Assembly (NCBI GenBank): GCA_021160725.1
Contig: JAGHCA010000005.1
Coordinates: 1-44,193, forward strand
DNA from: Dehalococcoidia bacterium
GTDB taxonomy: Bacteria > Chloroflexota > Dehalococcoidia > GIF9 > AB-539-J10
Reading direction: 5' to 3'
DNA length: 44,193 nt
In this document: positions 1 to 7,967 of the stretch, piece after piece
Layout of the letters: every line of letters begins with the position of its first letter
Position numbering within the stretch: the stretch's first letter is position 1
The notes under the pieces: model-generated
Told to the model about the DNA's origin: nothing
Databases searched by the model: none
Seen by the model: only the letters and a program-made list of their open reading frames with translations
Program-made: the position numbers and the translations under genes

Positions 1-3
1 TAT

Positions 4-125
4 CTAAGCTCCAAGTCCTGAACAAATTCAAAATCCCAAATTCAAATATCAAACCTTTTTTTTGAATTTTAGTCATTCGTGCTGCGGTATTGCTTAGGGC
101 TTGGGATTTGGTGCTTAGGATTTAA
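4..125. repeat. AT-rich dispersed repeat, copy 1
   Basis: Non-coding AT-rich segment made of short runs such as CCTGAACAAATTCAAAAT on the left and GCTTAGGATTT on the right, around a central TAGTCATT. The same left arm, centre and right arm recur at 18568-18699 and 31493-31620, and in two separated halves near 5.66 and 5.9 kb. The arms are roughly inverted copies of each other, so the element could fold into a long imperfect hairpin. It encodes nothing. It fills the end of the window downstream of the hypothetical gene ending at 140. Confidence 0.65.
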
Positions 126-139
126 GCCGTGGTGTGCTC

Positions 140-484
140 TTACTTGCTTGCTGCTTTAATTCCGATACCAATCCCCAGGGGCACAGCAACTTCGGTCAAG
201 ACTTTCTGGATGGCTTCCTTGAGAGATTTCTTCTGTTCTCTGGTAATTTGATATCGAGTTTTTACCAGACGGGCTATGATATTGGCTGCCTCGAAGTGCA
301 GGTCGATTCGCTCTGGCTGCTCTTGTAGAAGTTCCCTGAGCTTTACTCTGAGAAGGGCGATTTCCTCGTCAATCCCTTCAATATGAGAAGCTTCTTCCAA
401 CTCGAGTTTTTCCGCCTCATCCAGAGCCTGGCTATAGAAACCCCGTGGTCTAACTTTTCTTTTGCCTTTTTCTTCTGCTGTCAT
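140..484 (-). CDS. Hypothetical protein, helical, 114 aa
   Basis: Not recognised as a named family. The protein is highly charged and predicted mostly helical: a basic N-terminus (about residues 6-14), a long acidic helical stretch with heptad-like leucines (about 25-60), and a hydrophobic, glycine-rich C-terminus (LTEVAVPLGIGIGIK, about 96-110). There is no signal peptide or clear membrane span. Its start overlaps the end of the upstream hypothetical gene (450-743) by 35 nt on the same strand, and both lie downstream of the PiT transporter, so they may be co-transcribed. A role in phosphate uptake is possible only by position. The composition looks like a real protein. Confidence 0.55.
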   Translation of the reverse strand: MTAEEKGKRKVRPRGFYSQALDEAEKLELEEASHIEGIDEEIALLRVKLRELLQEQPERIDLHFEAANIIARLVKTRYQITREQKKSLKEAIQKVLTEVAVPLGIGIGIKAASK

Positions 485-743
485 AACAGTTATGGGGTTC
501 CTGAAGACTTGTCCTCAGCGGAGTCGAAGGATTCGCAGAATTTTTAGTGGTTTTCACCGAGGCTTTGACCAAGCCGTATACGAGGACATGAGCTGCCAGG
601 TAGTAATCCTGCTTCTGGAGAGCCGCCGGCAGTAGTTTCACCGTCCAATCATAGCACAAGTGTTCTATATCGGCAAAGGAGTTTTGTCGCTTCAAAGGGC
701 AAGCTTCAGGAGCGATGCTGTAATCCAGCCGAGAGCAGCGCAT
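450..743 (-). CDS. Hypothetical protein with repeat-derived C-terminus
   Basis: Unrecognised small soluble protein of about 97 aa. The start is uncertain: an ATG at 743 (MRCSRLDYSIAPEAC) overlaps the end of the PiT gene by 52 nt and lacks a good Shine-Dalgarno, while a GTG at 794 would add 17 residues inside PiT. The central part (CYDWTVKLLPAALQKQDYYL, then AAHVLVYGLVKA) reads like a conserved helical domain. The last 30 or so residues (STPLRTSLQEP onward) are translated from an intergenic-repeat-like sequence at about 505-540 and are basic and low in complexity. The natural C-terminus was therefore probably nearer residue 65. Confidence 0.45.
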   Translation of the reverse strand: MRCSRLDYSIAPEACPLKRQNSFADIEHLCYDWTVKLLPAALQKQDYYLAAHVLVYGLVKASVKTTKNSANPSTPLRTSLQEPHNCYDSRRKRQKKS

Positions 744-1708
744 ATAGGGAAGGTTAAAATCCAAGCCAGCACGATATTCCTGGTTATCCCCCACCTTACT
801 GCGGAAAGGCGCTTTGTAGCACCCACTCCCATTACCGCTGCTGTGGCACAGTGAGTGGTGCTTACGGGAATGCCCAGGCGCGAAGCCGTCTCAATGACAG
901 TAGCCGCTGTGGCATCGGTAGCAAAGCCATGGATGGGTTGCATGGTGGTAATCTTCATTCCCACAGTTTTAATAACTCGCCAACCGCCCATAACGATACC
1001 CGAGCTAATGGCTAAAGAGGATACGATTATTACCCACCACGGGATATTGTCCCAAATCTCAACCCGTCCGGTATGAATAAATAGTGCCAGGGTGATGATA
1101 CCAATGGGCATCTGGCCATCATTCTTGCCATGGCTATAGGCTAAAAAAGCAGTGGTAAGCCATTGCAGACGGCTAAAGATAGCTCTCATCCTGGATGGAG
1201 CGTTTCGCCGAAATGCCCAGAGCAGGATAATCATAAGTACAAAGCCACCGATGAAGCCCAGGGTGGGAGCAGCAACCACCGATATCCCAATCCGCTGCAG
1301 AACACCCCATATTACAACTTCCCAACCCAGCACCGCTGCCCCCGCCGTTGCCAGCCCGGTAACAAAACTATGGCTAATACTTACCGGCAGACCCAGGCGA
1401 GTGGCTATAGTCCCCCAGATGATAACCGTGACCAAAGCGGCAACCATGATCAAAAAAGCAGTAATCTCTGGTAAAGCTTTGATTATTTCGGGGTCTAGGA
1501 TTCCCTTGCCGATGGTTCTGGCAACCTCCAGACCGGTAGAGGCACCGGCGAATTCACAAAAGGCAGCCAGTATTATAGCGTTTCGAGGAGAAATAGCTCT
1601 GGAGCCAACGGAAGCAGCAACGCTATTGGCTGCATCATTAAAACCATTAACTATGCCGAAGCCGATGGCTGCCGCAATTACCAAAATGAGCAAGACGAGC
1701 TCAGGCAT
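692..1708 (-). CDS. pit: Inorganic phosphate transporter, PiT family
   Basis: Integral membrane permease for low-affinity phosphate (metal-phosphate) uptake driven by H+ or Na+. The 338 aa length is normal for bacterial PiT. Both family signatures are present: NGFNDAANSVAASVGSRAIS near residue 21 and the inverted-repeat partner STTHCATAAVMGVGA near residue 283. A central SHGKNDGQMPIGI segment follows the cytoplasmic loop. About ten hydrophobic spans are visible. The ATG overlaps the stop of the upstream DUF47 gene by 8 nt, the usual pair in which a PhoU-like DUF47 protein accompanies the transporter. Sequence and context agree. Which ion drives transport cannot be read from the sequence. Confidence 0.93.
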   Translation of the reverse strand: MPELVLLILVIAAAIGFGIVNGFNDAANSVAASVGSRAISPRNAIILAAFCEFAGASTGLEVARTIGKGILDPEIIKALPEITAFLIMVAALVTVIIWGTIATRLGLPVSISHSFVTGLATAGAAVLGWEVVIWGVLQRIGISVVAAPTLGFIGGFVLMIILLWAFRRNAPSRMRAIFSRLQWLTTAFLAYSHGKNDGQMPIGIITLALFIHTGRVEIWDNIPWWVIIVSSLAISSGIVMGGWRVIKTVGMKITTMQPIHGFATDATAATVIETASRLGIPVSTTHCATAAVMGVGATKRLSAVRWGITRNIVLAWILTFPICAALGWITASLLKLAL

Positions 1709-2333
1709 GCTTCAATACTATACCTTCGAGGACATTGGCGACATCTTCGCCCCGGTCGGTGGCACTTTCCAGGTGGTCGTAGATTTCCCGCCATTTAATT
1801 ACCTCACAGGCATCGAGATGGCAAACCTCGAATAGCTCAGCCAGAGCGGCATGGTCCACATCATCGGCCTCGTTTTCCAGAGTATTAATCTCTACGCACT
1901 GCTTGATAATCCTTGGGAACTGGTCATGGCGGCGTAAGCAAGGCATGGCTTCATTCAGCTTGTGTGTGACCCTGGCTACGATTCGGGCTAGCTGCCGGGC
2001 TCTTTCCGTGGGTTGGGCAATACGGTACAGGCAAGCTGTTCTACCCGCAGCCTCAATGAGGTCCATTACATCATCCAGACTATGGGCGAGGAGAGTAATA
2101 TCCTCTCTGTCAATAGGAGTAACAAAGGTGCGATGCAGCCTCTGTATTATGTCATGGGTTATAGTATCGCCTTTATGCTCCAAATCCTTAAGTTGGCTGG
2201 CTTTCGCCTCCACATTTTCATAGTTGTCAAAGAGGTCAACCAGCATTTCCGCCGCGGCAACCAGATTGCTCGTGTCCTGTTCAAACAGGTTATAAAATTC
2301 CATATCTCTGGGAGTCAGGAGAAATTTAACCAA
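1701..2333 (-). CDS. DUF47 (PhoU-like) Pit accessory protein
   Basis: Cytoplasmic all-helical protein of 210 aa in the DUF47/PhoU-like family that regularly precedes PiT transporters and is thought to modulate them. Visible hallmarks are the N-terminus VKFLLTPRDMEFYNLFEQ, the AAEMLVDLF helix, DLEHKGDTITHDIIQRL and the TPIDREDITLLAHSLDDVMDL motif characteristic of the family. The start is taken as TTG at 2333 because GAGGTG lies a few bases upstream and the resulting N-terminus fits the family. An ATG at 2300 would remove the conserved first residues. It overlaps pit by 8 nt, implying translational coupling. Confidence 0.88.
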   Translation of the reverse strand: MVKFLLTPRDMEFYNLFEQDTSNLVAAAEMLVDLFDNYENVEAKASQLKDLEHKGDTITHDIIQRLHRTFVTPIDREDITLLAHSLDDVMDLIEAAGRTACLYRIAQPTERARQLARIVARVTHKLNEAMPCLRRHDQFPRIIKQCVEINTLENEADDVDHAALAELFEVCHLDACEVIKWREIYDHLESATDRGEDVANVLEGIVLKHA

Positions 2334-2426
2334 AGTACACCTCTGTCAATACATACTCTCCATCTTCACAATCCTCTCAGCCCTGTCTGGAATTATATAT
2401 CATACCCCAGGAGATTTCCACAGGCT

Positions 2427-3770
2427 CTATCCCTCTTTCTGTGACTCCCTCCACCACTTCCTCAGCCTGGACGAAATCTCCTTTTCATAGCCCTGGTCAC
2501 TGGGGATATAATAGCGTTTTTCCTTAAGAGAAGGCGGCAGGTTCTGTTGCCTGACGAAATGGTCGGGGTAATCGTGGGCGTATTTATAGCCCTTCCCATA
2601 TCCCGTCTTGCGCATCAGCTCGGTTACCGGGTTGCGCAAGTGGAGTGGCACAGGTTCATTGCGGCCATGCTGTATATCCTGTTGGACGCGTGAATAAGCC
2701 TGATAAAGCGAGTTGCTTTTGGGAGCGGTTGCCAGGTAAACCACTGCTTGCGCTAAAGCCAGGTTGCCTTCGGGTAAACCCACGAAATGCACTGCCTGCT
2801 GTGCGGCTACTGCTATTACCAGTGCTTGAGGGTCGGCAACGCCAACATCCTCGGATGCAAAGCGCACGAGGCGGCGGACGATGTAGAGAGGGTCTTCACC
2901 GGCTTCGAGCATACGTCCCAGCCAATATAAGGCAGCATCCGGGTCGGAACCACGTAGCGATTTATGCAGTGCCGAAATCAGGTCATAATGTTGGTCACCA
3001 CTCTTGTCATAGAGCAAAGCACGGTGCTGCAGTGACTGCTCAACAGCCGACAGGTCTATTGACCGCAAGCCCTCGCTGTCAGGCACAGTAGCAAACGCTG
3101 CCATCTCTAAGGCGTTCAATGCCACACGAGCATCCCCATTGGATGCGGTTACCAGGTGATTAAGGGCTTCCTCGCTTATGCCAATCTGAAATTTACCCAA
3201 TCCTCTTTTTTTGTTCTTCATGGCTCGCTCCACAATGAGTTTGACCTCCTCATTGCTGAGCGGGTTTAATTGGAAAACCCGGCAGCGAGAGAGGAGCGGT
3301 GCGATGACTTCAAAGGAGGGGTTTTCCGTAGTTGCTCCAATAAAAGTCACTGTGCCACTTTCCACGAAAGGTAATATGACATCCTGTTGTGCCTTATTAA
3401 AACGGTGAATCTCATCAATGAAAAGAATGGTTCTCTGACCTGATAGTTTTAGTCTTTTCTCGGCTTCCCCAATAACATGTCGCAAATCAGCCACACCGGC
3501 ACTGACGGCGCTCAAAGAGCTGAATTGTGCTCTGGTGATATTGGCGATAATGTGAGCCAGGGTTGTCTTGCCGCTGCCCGGCGGTCCCCAGAAAATCATG
3601 GAAGGTAGCTGGTCTGCCTCGATACATTTTCGGAATACCCGTCCCGCTGCAACTAAATGCTCCTGCCCCACGAACTCGTCGAAAGTCTGCGGCCGCATCC
3701 TTGCCGCCAGGGGCATACTGTGAGGCAAATCCTTTTCCTCAGGCAAGTCGAAAAGAGGCATCCTGTCCAT
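2427..3770 (-). CDS. rarA: Replication-associated recombination protein A (AAA+ ATPase)
   Basis: RarA/MgsA clamp-loader-like AAA+ ATPase acting at stalled replication forks and single-strand/double-strand junctions. The 447 aa protein begins MPLFDLPEEKDLPHSMPLAA then RMRPQTFDEFVGQEHL. Walker A is GPPGSGKTT (about 62-70) and Walker B ILFIDEIHRF (about 115-124). Sensor 1 is GATTENPSFEV, and the arginine-finger region is APLLSRCRVF. The C-terminal tetramerisation part with HLRNPVTELMRKTGYGKGYKYAHDYPDHF is typical of the family. The start is M1 or M4, with little Shine-Dalgarno support. A CATAAT box 9 nt before the ATG hints at a short leader. It appears to be an independent gene between the phosphate genes and the AMMECR1 gene. 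Confidence 0.95.
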   Translation of the reverse strand: MDRMPLFDLPEEKDLPHSMPLAARMRPQTFDEFVGQEHLVAAGRVFRKCIEADQLPSMIFWGPPGSGKTTLAHIIANITRAQFSSLSAVSAGVADLRHVIGEAEKRLKLSGQRTILFIDEIHRFNKAQQDVILPFVESGTVTFIGATTENPSFEVIAPLLSRCRVFQLNPLSNEEVKLIVERAMKNKKRGLGKFQIGISEEALNHLVTASNGDARVALNALEMAAFATVPDSEGLRSIDLSAVEQSLQHRALLYDKSGDQHYDLISALHKSLRGSDPDAALYWLGRMLEAGEDPLYIVRRLVRFASEDVGVADPQALVIAVAAQQAVHFVGLPEGNLALAQAVVYLATAPKSNSLYQAYSRVQQDIQHGRNEPVPLHLRNPVTELMRKTGYGKGYKYAHDYPDHFVRQQNLPPSLKEKRYYIPSDQGYEKEISSRLRKWWRESQKEG

Positions 3771-3789
3771 TATTGGTAATTATGACCTA

Positions 3790-4305
3790 TTACTTGAATC
3801 TTCTCACTTGGAAGCGATAGAGCTTAACTGGCTCACCGACTGATATGCCTGCCTTGAGCCGGCAAATGGTTATCTGATCTTCGACACTATCTACGCCCTC
3901 CAAATCGGGCAGCAGAAGACCTCTTTTCCAGCCACTCTCCACGATAACGCCGTATTTTTTGTGGTCAAGCTGGCTGATATCTGCGACTGGCTCAGGTTCA
4001 GTGAGGATATCTACGTTATATTCCAGGGCATCAAGCTCAGATGCAGTCACCGGAGGAAAGCGAGGATCCTTGGTAGATGAGCTAATAGCATTGGCAATGA
4101 TTTCTTCAGCAACATTTTCCCTGGTTGGCTCGAAGGTGCCGATGCATCCTCTTAATTGTCCATGCTTGTGAAGGGAAACAAAAACCCCCGCCCGCTCTTT
4201 CATTTCTGGAGTTAACTCCTTCGGCTCGGGTATTTTGCCCTCCCGGACATAGCTTTCCACCGTTTCTTTAGCCAGTTTCACTACAGGATGAAGTTCCCCT
4301 GCCAT
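3790..4305 (-). CDS. amrA: AmmeMemoRadiSam system protein A (AMMECR1 domain)
   Basis: AMMECR1-family protein of about 171 aa, whose biochemical role is unknown, encoded beside a MemoRadiSam radical SAM enzyme as in many bacteria and archaea. The family motif [19 protein letters not shown] (about 95-113 of the chosen protein) is intact, and [10 protein letters not shown] precedes it. The open frame extends upstream to 4419. The extra 38 residues (with [15 protein letters not shown]) come from an intergenic repeat, and ATG at 4305 has GGGAGGGAG about 6 nt upstream, so that start is preferred. The radical SAM gene lies about 290 nt upstream on the same strand. The third partner, the Memo-like protein B, is absent from this window. 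Confidence 0.88.
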   Translation of the reverse strand: MAGELHPVVKLAKETVESYVREGKIPEPKELTPEMKERAGVFVSLHKHGQLRGCIGTFEPTRENVAEEIIANAISSSTKDPRFPPVTASELDALEYNVDILTEPEPVADISQLDHKKYGVIVESGWKRGLLLPDLEGVDSVEDQITICRLKAGISVGEPVKLYRFQVRRFK

Positions 4306-4365
4306 AAGCATCTCCCTCCCCACTCCCTTCCCTCTCCCCAGATGGGAGAGGATCAAGGTGAGGGT
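4306..4365. repeat. GC/CT-rich hairpin repeat upstream of amrA
   Basis: Low-complexity C/T-rich sequence with an 8-bp stem: CCTCTCCC at 4331-4338 pairs with GGGAGAGG at 4344-4351 around a 5-nt loop. Read on the minus strand it is open and adds a Leu/Gly-rich tail to the amrA frame, the usual appearance of a dispersed intergenic repeat translated in frame. It also supplies the purine-rich GGGAGGGAG that serves as ribosome-binding site for amrA. Confidence 0.55.
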
Positions 4366-4428
4366 GGCAACCTCCGTAGTTGTCCTGATTACATCGGGGC
4401 TGCCCAATAAAATTGACAAACACTGCTT

Positions 4429-4572
4429 AACTATCTCCCTTAAGATTAAGGATTCTCTCTTCCAACATCCCTCTTAAAATAAGGGAGATAAAGGGGGTTA
4501 TGAGTGTTTCTCAGCCACCATCAGCTATTTATTCATAACTCTCCCTTCCCCCTCTTATCTTAAGAGGGGGAC
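4429..4572. repeat. Cluster of CCCTCTTA-type hairpin repeats
   Basis: Intergenic block between amrA and amrS containing three related small hairpins. CCTTAA/TTAAGG has a 2-nt loop near 4438-4451. An imperfect CCCTCTTA/TAAGGG lies near 4469-4485. A perfect 10-bp stem with a 3-nt loop (CCCCCTCTTA against TAAGAGGGGG) spans 4548-4570. The last one lies 21 nt after the amrS stop on the minus strand and could act as a transcription end, but no T-run follows it. A related hairpin occurs at 37357-37375. No coding sequence is seen here. Confidence 0.6.
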
Positions 4573-4591
4573 CTTAAATAGGAATCTAAAA

Positions 4592-5602
4592 TCAAGTGCG
4601 AAAATTAAGCTCAGCTCCACAGAATTTACACTTCGAGCTATCTAGCCCTACTACCTCAGTGTCATAGCCAATACGACGAACGACTGTTTTGTCACAAGAA
4701 TAACACACGGTGTTTTCATACTCGTGCCCCGGCACATTGCCCAGATAGACAAATTTCAGCCCGGCGTCTTTTCCAATCTTATATATCCTTTCTAAAGTGG
4801 ATAACGGGGTGGCTGACAGGTGGGTAAATTCGTGCAGGGGGTGGAAACGGGTTACATGCCAGGGGGTAAGTTCGCCCAGGTTATCTCGAATCCAAGTAGC
4901 AATGTTCCTGAGCTGCTCTTCATCGTCGTTCATCGTCGGAATGATATTGGTCACCACCTCAACATGCATATTCCATTTTTCTTTAGCTCGCCTGGCGACG
5001 TCCAAAATGCCTTGCCACTGAGGAATCTTGGCTAGCTGCCGATAGAACCCGTCGGTGAAGCCCTTGACATCCACCCTCCAGGCATCAAGCCAGGGACCTA
5101 TGGTATCCAGAGCCTCGGGCGTGGCATAGCCATTGGTCACGTACACAGTGTAGAGATTATTTTCTTTAGCCAGCCTGGCTGAATCCAGGGTGTATTCAAA
5201 CCAAACCGTCGGCTCATTGTAGGTCCAGGCAATGCCTGCGCAATTGTATCTCTTGGCTAGCTCTATCTCTTTTTCCGGGAGCAGTTGCTGTGAATCTCGT
5301 GGCATATCCACGCAGGAAATTTCCCAGTTCTGGCATCCCTTGCAGTGGAAATTACATCCCCAGGTGCCTAGTGAGAAGGCATAGGTGCCGGGGAAGAAAT
5401 GAAACAGAGGTTTCTTCTCAATATGGTCGGCCGCCATCGAGGATATCTCGGCATAATTCATGCTATACAGCTTACCATCCCGATTGATGCGCATGCGGCA
5501 GAGGCCAACCATACCTGGATTGATAAGGCACCTCCACTGGCAAACATGACACCTCACGCGGCTGCCAGGGAGTGTCTCATAGAGCATCGCCTCCCTTTCC
5601 AT
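4592..5602 (-). CDS. amrS: AmmeMemoRadiSam system radical SAM enzyme
   Basis: Radical S-adenosylmethionine enzyme of the pyruvate-formate-lyase-activating-like family (336 aa), substrate unknown. The 4Fe-4S cluster motif is CNFHCKGCQNW in the context SLGTWGCNFHCKGCQ (about residue 78-92). An N-terminal CHVCQWRCLINPG...GLC cluster of cysteines and a C-terminal CYSCDKTVV...CKFCG pair suggest extra metal sites. WTYNEPTVWFEY and YVTNGYATPEAL are typical of this subfamily. The start ATG at 5602 follows a GGAA-type ribosome site; an internal ATG five codons later is possible. It precedes amrA on the same strand, separated by about 290 nt of repeats. Confidence 0.9.
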   Translation of the reverse strand: MEREAMLYETLPGSRVRCHVCQWRCLINPGMVGLCRMRINRDGKLYSMNYAEISSMAADHIEKKPLFHFFPGTYAFSLGTWGCNFHCKGCQNWEISCVDMPRDSQQLLPEKEIELAKRYNCAGIAWTYNEPTVWFEYTLDSARLAKENNLYTVYVTNGYATPEALDTIGPWLDAWRVDVKGFTDGFYRQLAKIPQWQGILDVARRAKEKWNMHVEVVTNIIPTMNDDEEQLRNIATWIRDNLGELTPWHVTRFHPLHEFTHLSATPLSTLERIYKIGKDAGLKFVYLGNVPGHEYENTVCYSCDKTVVRRIGYDTEVVGLDSSKCKFCGAELNFRT

Positions 5603-5944
5603 CCCTTATCATTATATCATTATAGGCTGCTTCGATATAATCACAGTGCGGAATATCATTTCCCACTAAATCCCAAACACAAATACCAGACAATACCAAA
5701 GACTAAAATACTAATGACCGCGCAATAGGCACTAAGTCATTGCATGGAATTCCCCCCTTTTTGGCATTCTGGGTCCCGTTTTATGGGAACGGTGCAACCT
5801 CGCGGTGGGGCATGAAATTGCCACGCTTCGCTGGCAATGGCGCGGGTGCAGCAAAAGCCCAAAACGATTTGGAAATTTGAATTTTGATATTTGGATTTGG
5901 TTAGTCCCTGATTAAACCGTGGGTCGCATTTTGGAATCTGGAAT
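5603..5944. repeat. Gene-free interval with nested dispersed repeats
   Basis: No gene is seen in these 342 nt. The left half of the AT-rich repeat (CACTAAATCCCAAACACAAA through CTAATGACC) lies at 5663-5720. Its right-half sequence (GGAAATTTGAATTTTGATAT and following) lies at about 5866-5910. Between them is a GC-richer element (about 5740-5862) with a 7-bp stem ATTGCCA/TGGCAAT at 5817-5823 and 5832-5838 around the loop CGCTTCGC. In the copies at 18.6 and 31.5 kb the two halves are close together, so this copy looks split by the second element. Confidence 0.55.
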
Positions 5945-7522
5945 CTAGTTCTTGTCGATATACACCCTTCTTAGGTCGGGAATACCCAGAGGACTGAGTT
6001 CGTAGCCTTTGATATAGGGCTCCACCAGGATATAGTTGGCACCATGGAACAGGGGGAGGCAAGGAGCATCATCAACTACTAGTTGTTCAGCTTGCTGGTA
6101 CATAGCCAGGCGGAGGGCCTCATCTTGTTCTATAGCTGCCTGGTCAAGCAAAGCATCCAGGGTGGAGTTGCTGTATTCGGAGAGGTTAACTTCGCTTCCG
6201 GTATAAAAGAGAACATCCAGGAAATTATGTGGGTCGGGGTAGTCAGCTATCCAGCCCATTACGAACATCTCATCCTTCTCTTGTTTCAGGTTATAAAGGA
6301 AATTCTCTGATTCTAGTTGCCTCACCGAGATTTCCACGCCGAGATTTTGCTGCCATTCCTGGATGATGGCACCCAGGTAACTGGGAATGCTATTGCCATA
6401 GCCATTAACAGTCAGGGTGATGGGGGGCAAGTTCGAGGCATCTCCGTATTTCGAGTCGGCGATGAGCTCTTTCGCCTTTTCCACATCGTAGTCCAGTCCT
6501 TCGAGAGCTTCGTTATAGCCGGGCATGCCCGGCGGCAAAATACCACCAGCTTCACTTATCATGTCCCTTAATATCACCTTAGCGATGTGCTCTTTATCCA
6601 CAGCGTGACAGAAGGCACGACGGACATTGACGTCGTCGAAAGGAGGTTGGGCAGTGTTGAAGCCAATATAGTAAAGGCTAAGCTCGGGGGTTACGGCTAA
6701 CTCGGAATAAAATGGGCCAGTCTCATCACTCGCTCGGTCAATGTAGGGTAAGTAAACAGAAACGACATCAATTTGCCCTGTCTCGTACAGGGTCATGGGC
6801 ATACCAGACAGAAGATAGACGACCTGTTCCAGTTTAGCCGGCTCACCGTAATAAATCTGGCTGCGTTCCAAAATCAACCGCTCTCCTGCTTGCCATTCCT
6901 TTAGCTTAAATGGTCCTGTCCCGTCTGGCTCTCGCCACCAGTCCTCCCCGGATTCCGCATTAGCCCTATCAACCACAAAGGCGGTAGGATAAGCCAGCTT
7001 GTTCAAGAAGTAAGCCTTGGGGGCATCAATGGTAACCCGAAGTGTATAGTCATCAAAGACTTCAACCCCTGAGATTTCCTCCGCTTCTCCCGCCAGCATA
7101 TCCTTAACACCAACAATATCGCCCAGATACGTAGCTGCTGTGCCAGAGCCAGTATCGGGGTGGCAGGCTCGCTCCCAGGAGTATTTGAAATCGGCGGCTT
7201 TGACTTCCCTACCGCTATGAAATTTCACCCCCTGGCGCAGGTGGAAGGTGTATGTTTTGCCATCGGGGCTTGTCTCCCAGCTCTCAGCAATATCGGGCAC
7301 TATGTTCAGCTCATGGTCAAGACGAACCAAGCCAGAGAAGATATGCATGACGTAGGTATGAGAAGACATGTCGGCAGAAATCGCCGGATCAAGCGTTATG
7401 GGGCCGCTATCCCAGAGGCGGAGGACGCCCTGGCTGCTGAAAGGCAGGCAGGCAGTTGAAGGTAGAGAAAATAAGGCGAAGACGAGAAGACATAATAATG
7501 CAAGCTGCCAGATTCTTTTCAT
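5945..7522 (-). CDS. Peptide/oligopeptide ABC transporter substrate-binding protein (family 5)
   Basis: Extracytoplasmic solute-binding protein of the DppA/OppA type (SBP family 5), 525 aa. The N-terminus is a signal sequence (KRIWQLALLCLLVFALFSL) followed by PSTAC. Cys25 could be lipidated, although the -3 position is Ser rather than Leu. After this come LDPAISADMSSHTYVMHIFS, the SWETSPDGKTYTFHLRQGVK motif of the family, and FNTAQPPFDDVNVRRAFCHA. The start overlaps the DUF1893 stop by 4 nt (ATGA). No permease or ATPase genes are present nearby, so this is an orphan binding protein that must work with a transporter encoded elsewhere, or act as a sensor. Its ligand cannot be deduced. Confidence 0.9.
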   Translation of the reverse strand: MKRIWQLALLCLLVFALFSLPSTACLPFSSQGVLRLWDSGPITLDPAISADMSSHTYVMHIFSGLVRLDHELNIVPDIAESWETSPDGKTYTFHLRQGVKFHSGREVKAADFKYSWERACHPDTGSGTAATYLGDIVGVKDMLAGEAEEISGVEVFDDYTLRVTIDAPKAYFLNKLAYPTAFVVDRANAESGEDWWREPDGTGPFKLKEWQAGERLILERSQIYYGEPAKLEQVVYLLSGMPMTLYETGQIDVVSVYLPYIDRASDETGPFYSELAVTPELSLYYIGFNTAQPPFDDVNVRRAFCHAVDKEHIAKVILRDMISEAGGILPPGMPGYNEALEGLDYDVEKAKELIADSKYGDASNLPPITLTVNGYGNSIPSYLGAIIQEWQQNLGVEISVRQLESENFLYNLKQEKDEMFVMGWIADYPDPHNFLDVLFYTGSEVNLSEYSNSTLDALLDQAAIEQDEALRLAMYQQAEQLVVDDAPCLPLFHGANYILVEPYIKGYELSPLGIPDLRRVYIDKN

Positions 7523-7944
7523 TGCTCACCTTCAGCAAAAAAAGACTGCAACGCCGCAAACAATTCAGAGGGCTTCTGGCAGCCTGCTGCCATCTTCTCA
7601 AACGGACACAGGTCTGTACCATCATAGTTAGAGATATGCGGGACTATGCTCTTAGTATTGATGGTAACCCCTTGCTCCCTCAACATATCAAGAGCCCCCT
7701 GGCTTGCTATGCCAGCATATACTGAGTTTATACGGGCTTGAAGGCAAAGCATCGCTACGGCTGAGCCCACTATCCGGTCAGCCAGCGCAGCATTGTACAA
7801 ACTTTTTCCCATACTCTGAACAGCCTGGAAAAGAGGCGCTACTCCGCTCTCCTGAGAACTGAACAGGACGTGTCCTCCCTTCACTATAACGAGATTCAAA
7901 TTTTCTTCCTCTAGAAGAGAACGAGCCAATTCTATGTCTTCCAT
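7519..7944 (-). CDS. DUF1893 domain protein
   Basis: Small cytoplasmic protein of 141 aa matching DUF1893, a deaminase-fold-like family of unknown role. Visible family features are LARSLLEEENLNLVIVKGG near the N-terminus, LADRIVGSAVAMLCLQARI (about 54-72), and the C-terminal NYDGTDLCPFEKMA with a conserved cysteine. The ATG at 7944 is preferred because GAGG lies 9 nt upstream. A TTG at 7959 would add five residues but overlap that site. It sits between radC and the solute-binding protein, overlapping the latter by 4 nt, so translation is probably coupled. The neighbours do not share an obvious pathway. Confidence 0.8.
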   Translation of the reverse strand: MEDIELARSLLEEENLNLVIVKGGHVLFSSQESGVAPLFQAVQSMGKSLYNAALADRIVGSAVAMLCLQARINSVYAGIASQGALDMLREQGVTINTKSIVPHISNYDGTDLCPFEKMAAGCQKPSELFAALQSFFAEGEQ

Positions 7945-7967
7945 GTTACCGAACCTCAAACTGTCAG

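Noticed and set aside
1152-1835. 227-codon plus-strand frame opposite pit
   Set aside because: Antisense shadow of a clear PiT transporter; its Ala/Thr/Ile/Pro-rich translation has no protein-like domain pattern.
4306-4419. N-terminal extension of the AMMECR1 protein
   Set aside because: Repeat-derived Leu/Gly-rich sequence; a strong ribosome site precedes the internal ATG at 4305.
4429-4572. CRISPR array
   Set aside because: The repeated hairpins are short, palindromic and irregularly spaced, with no regular spacers and no cas genes.
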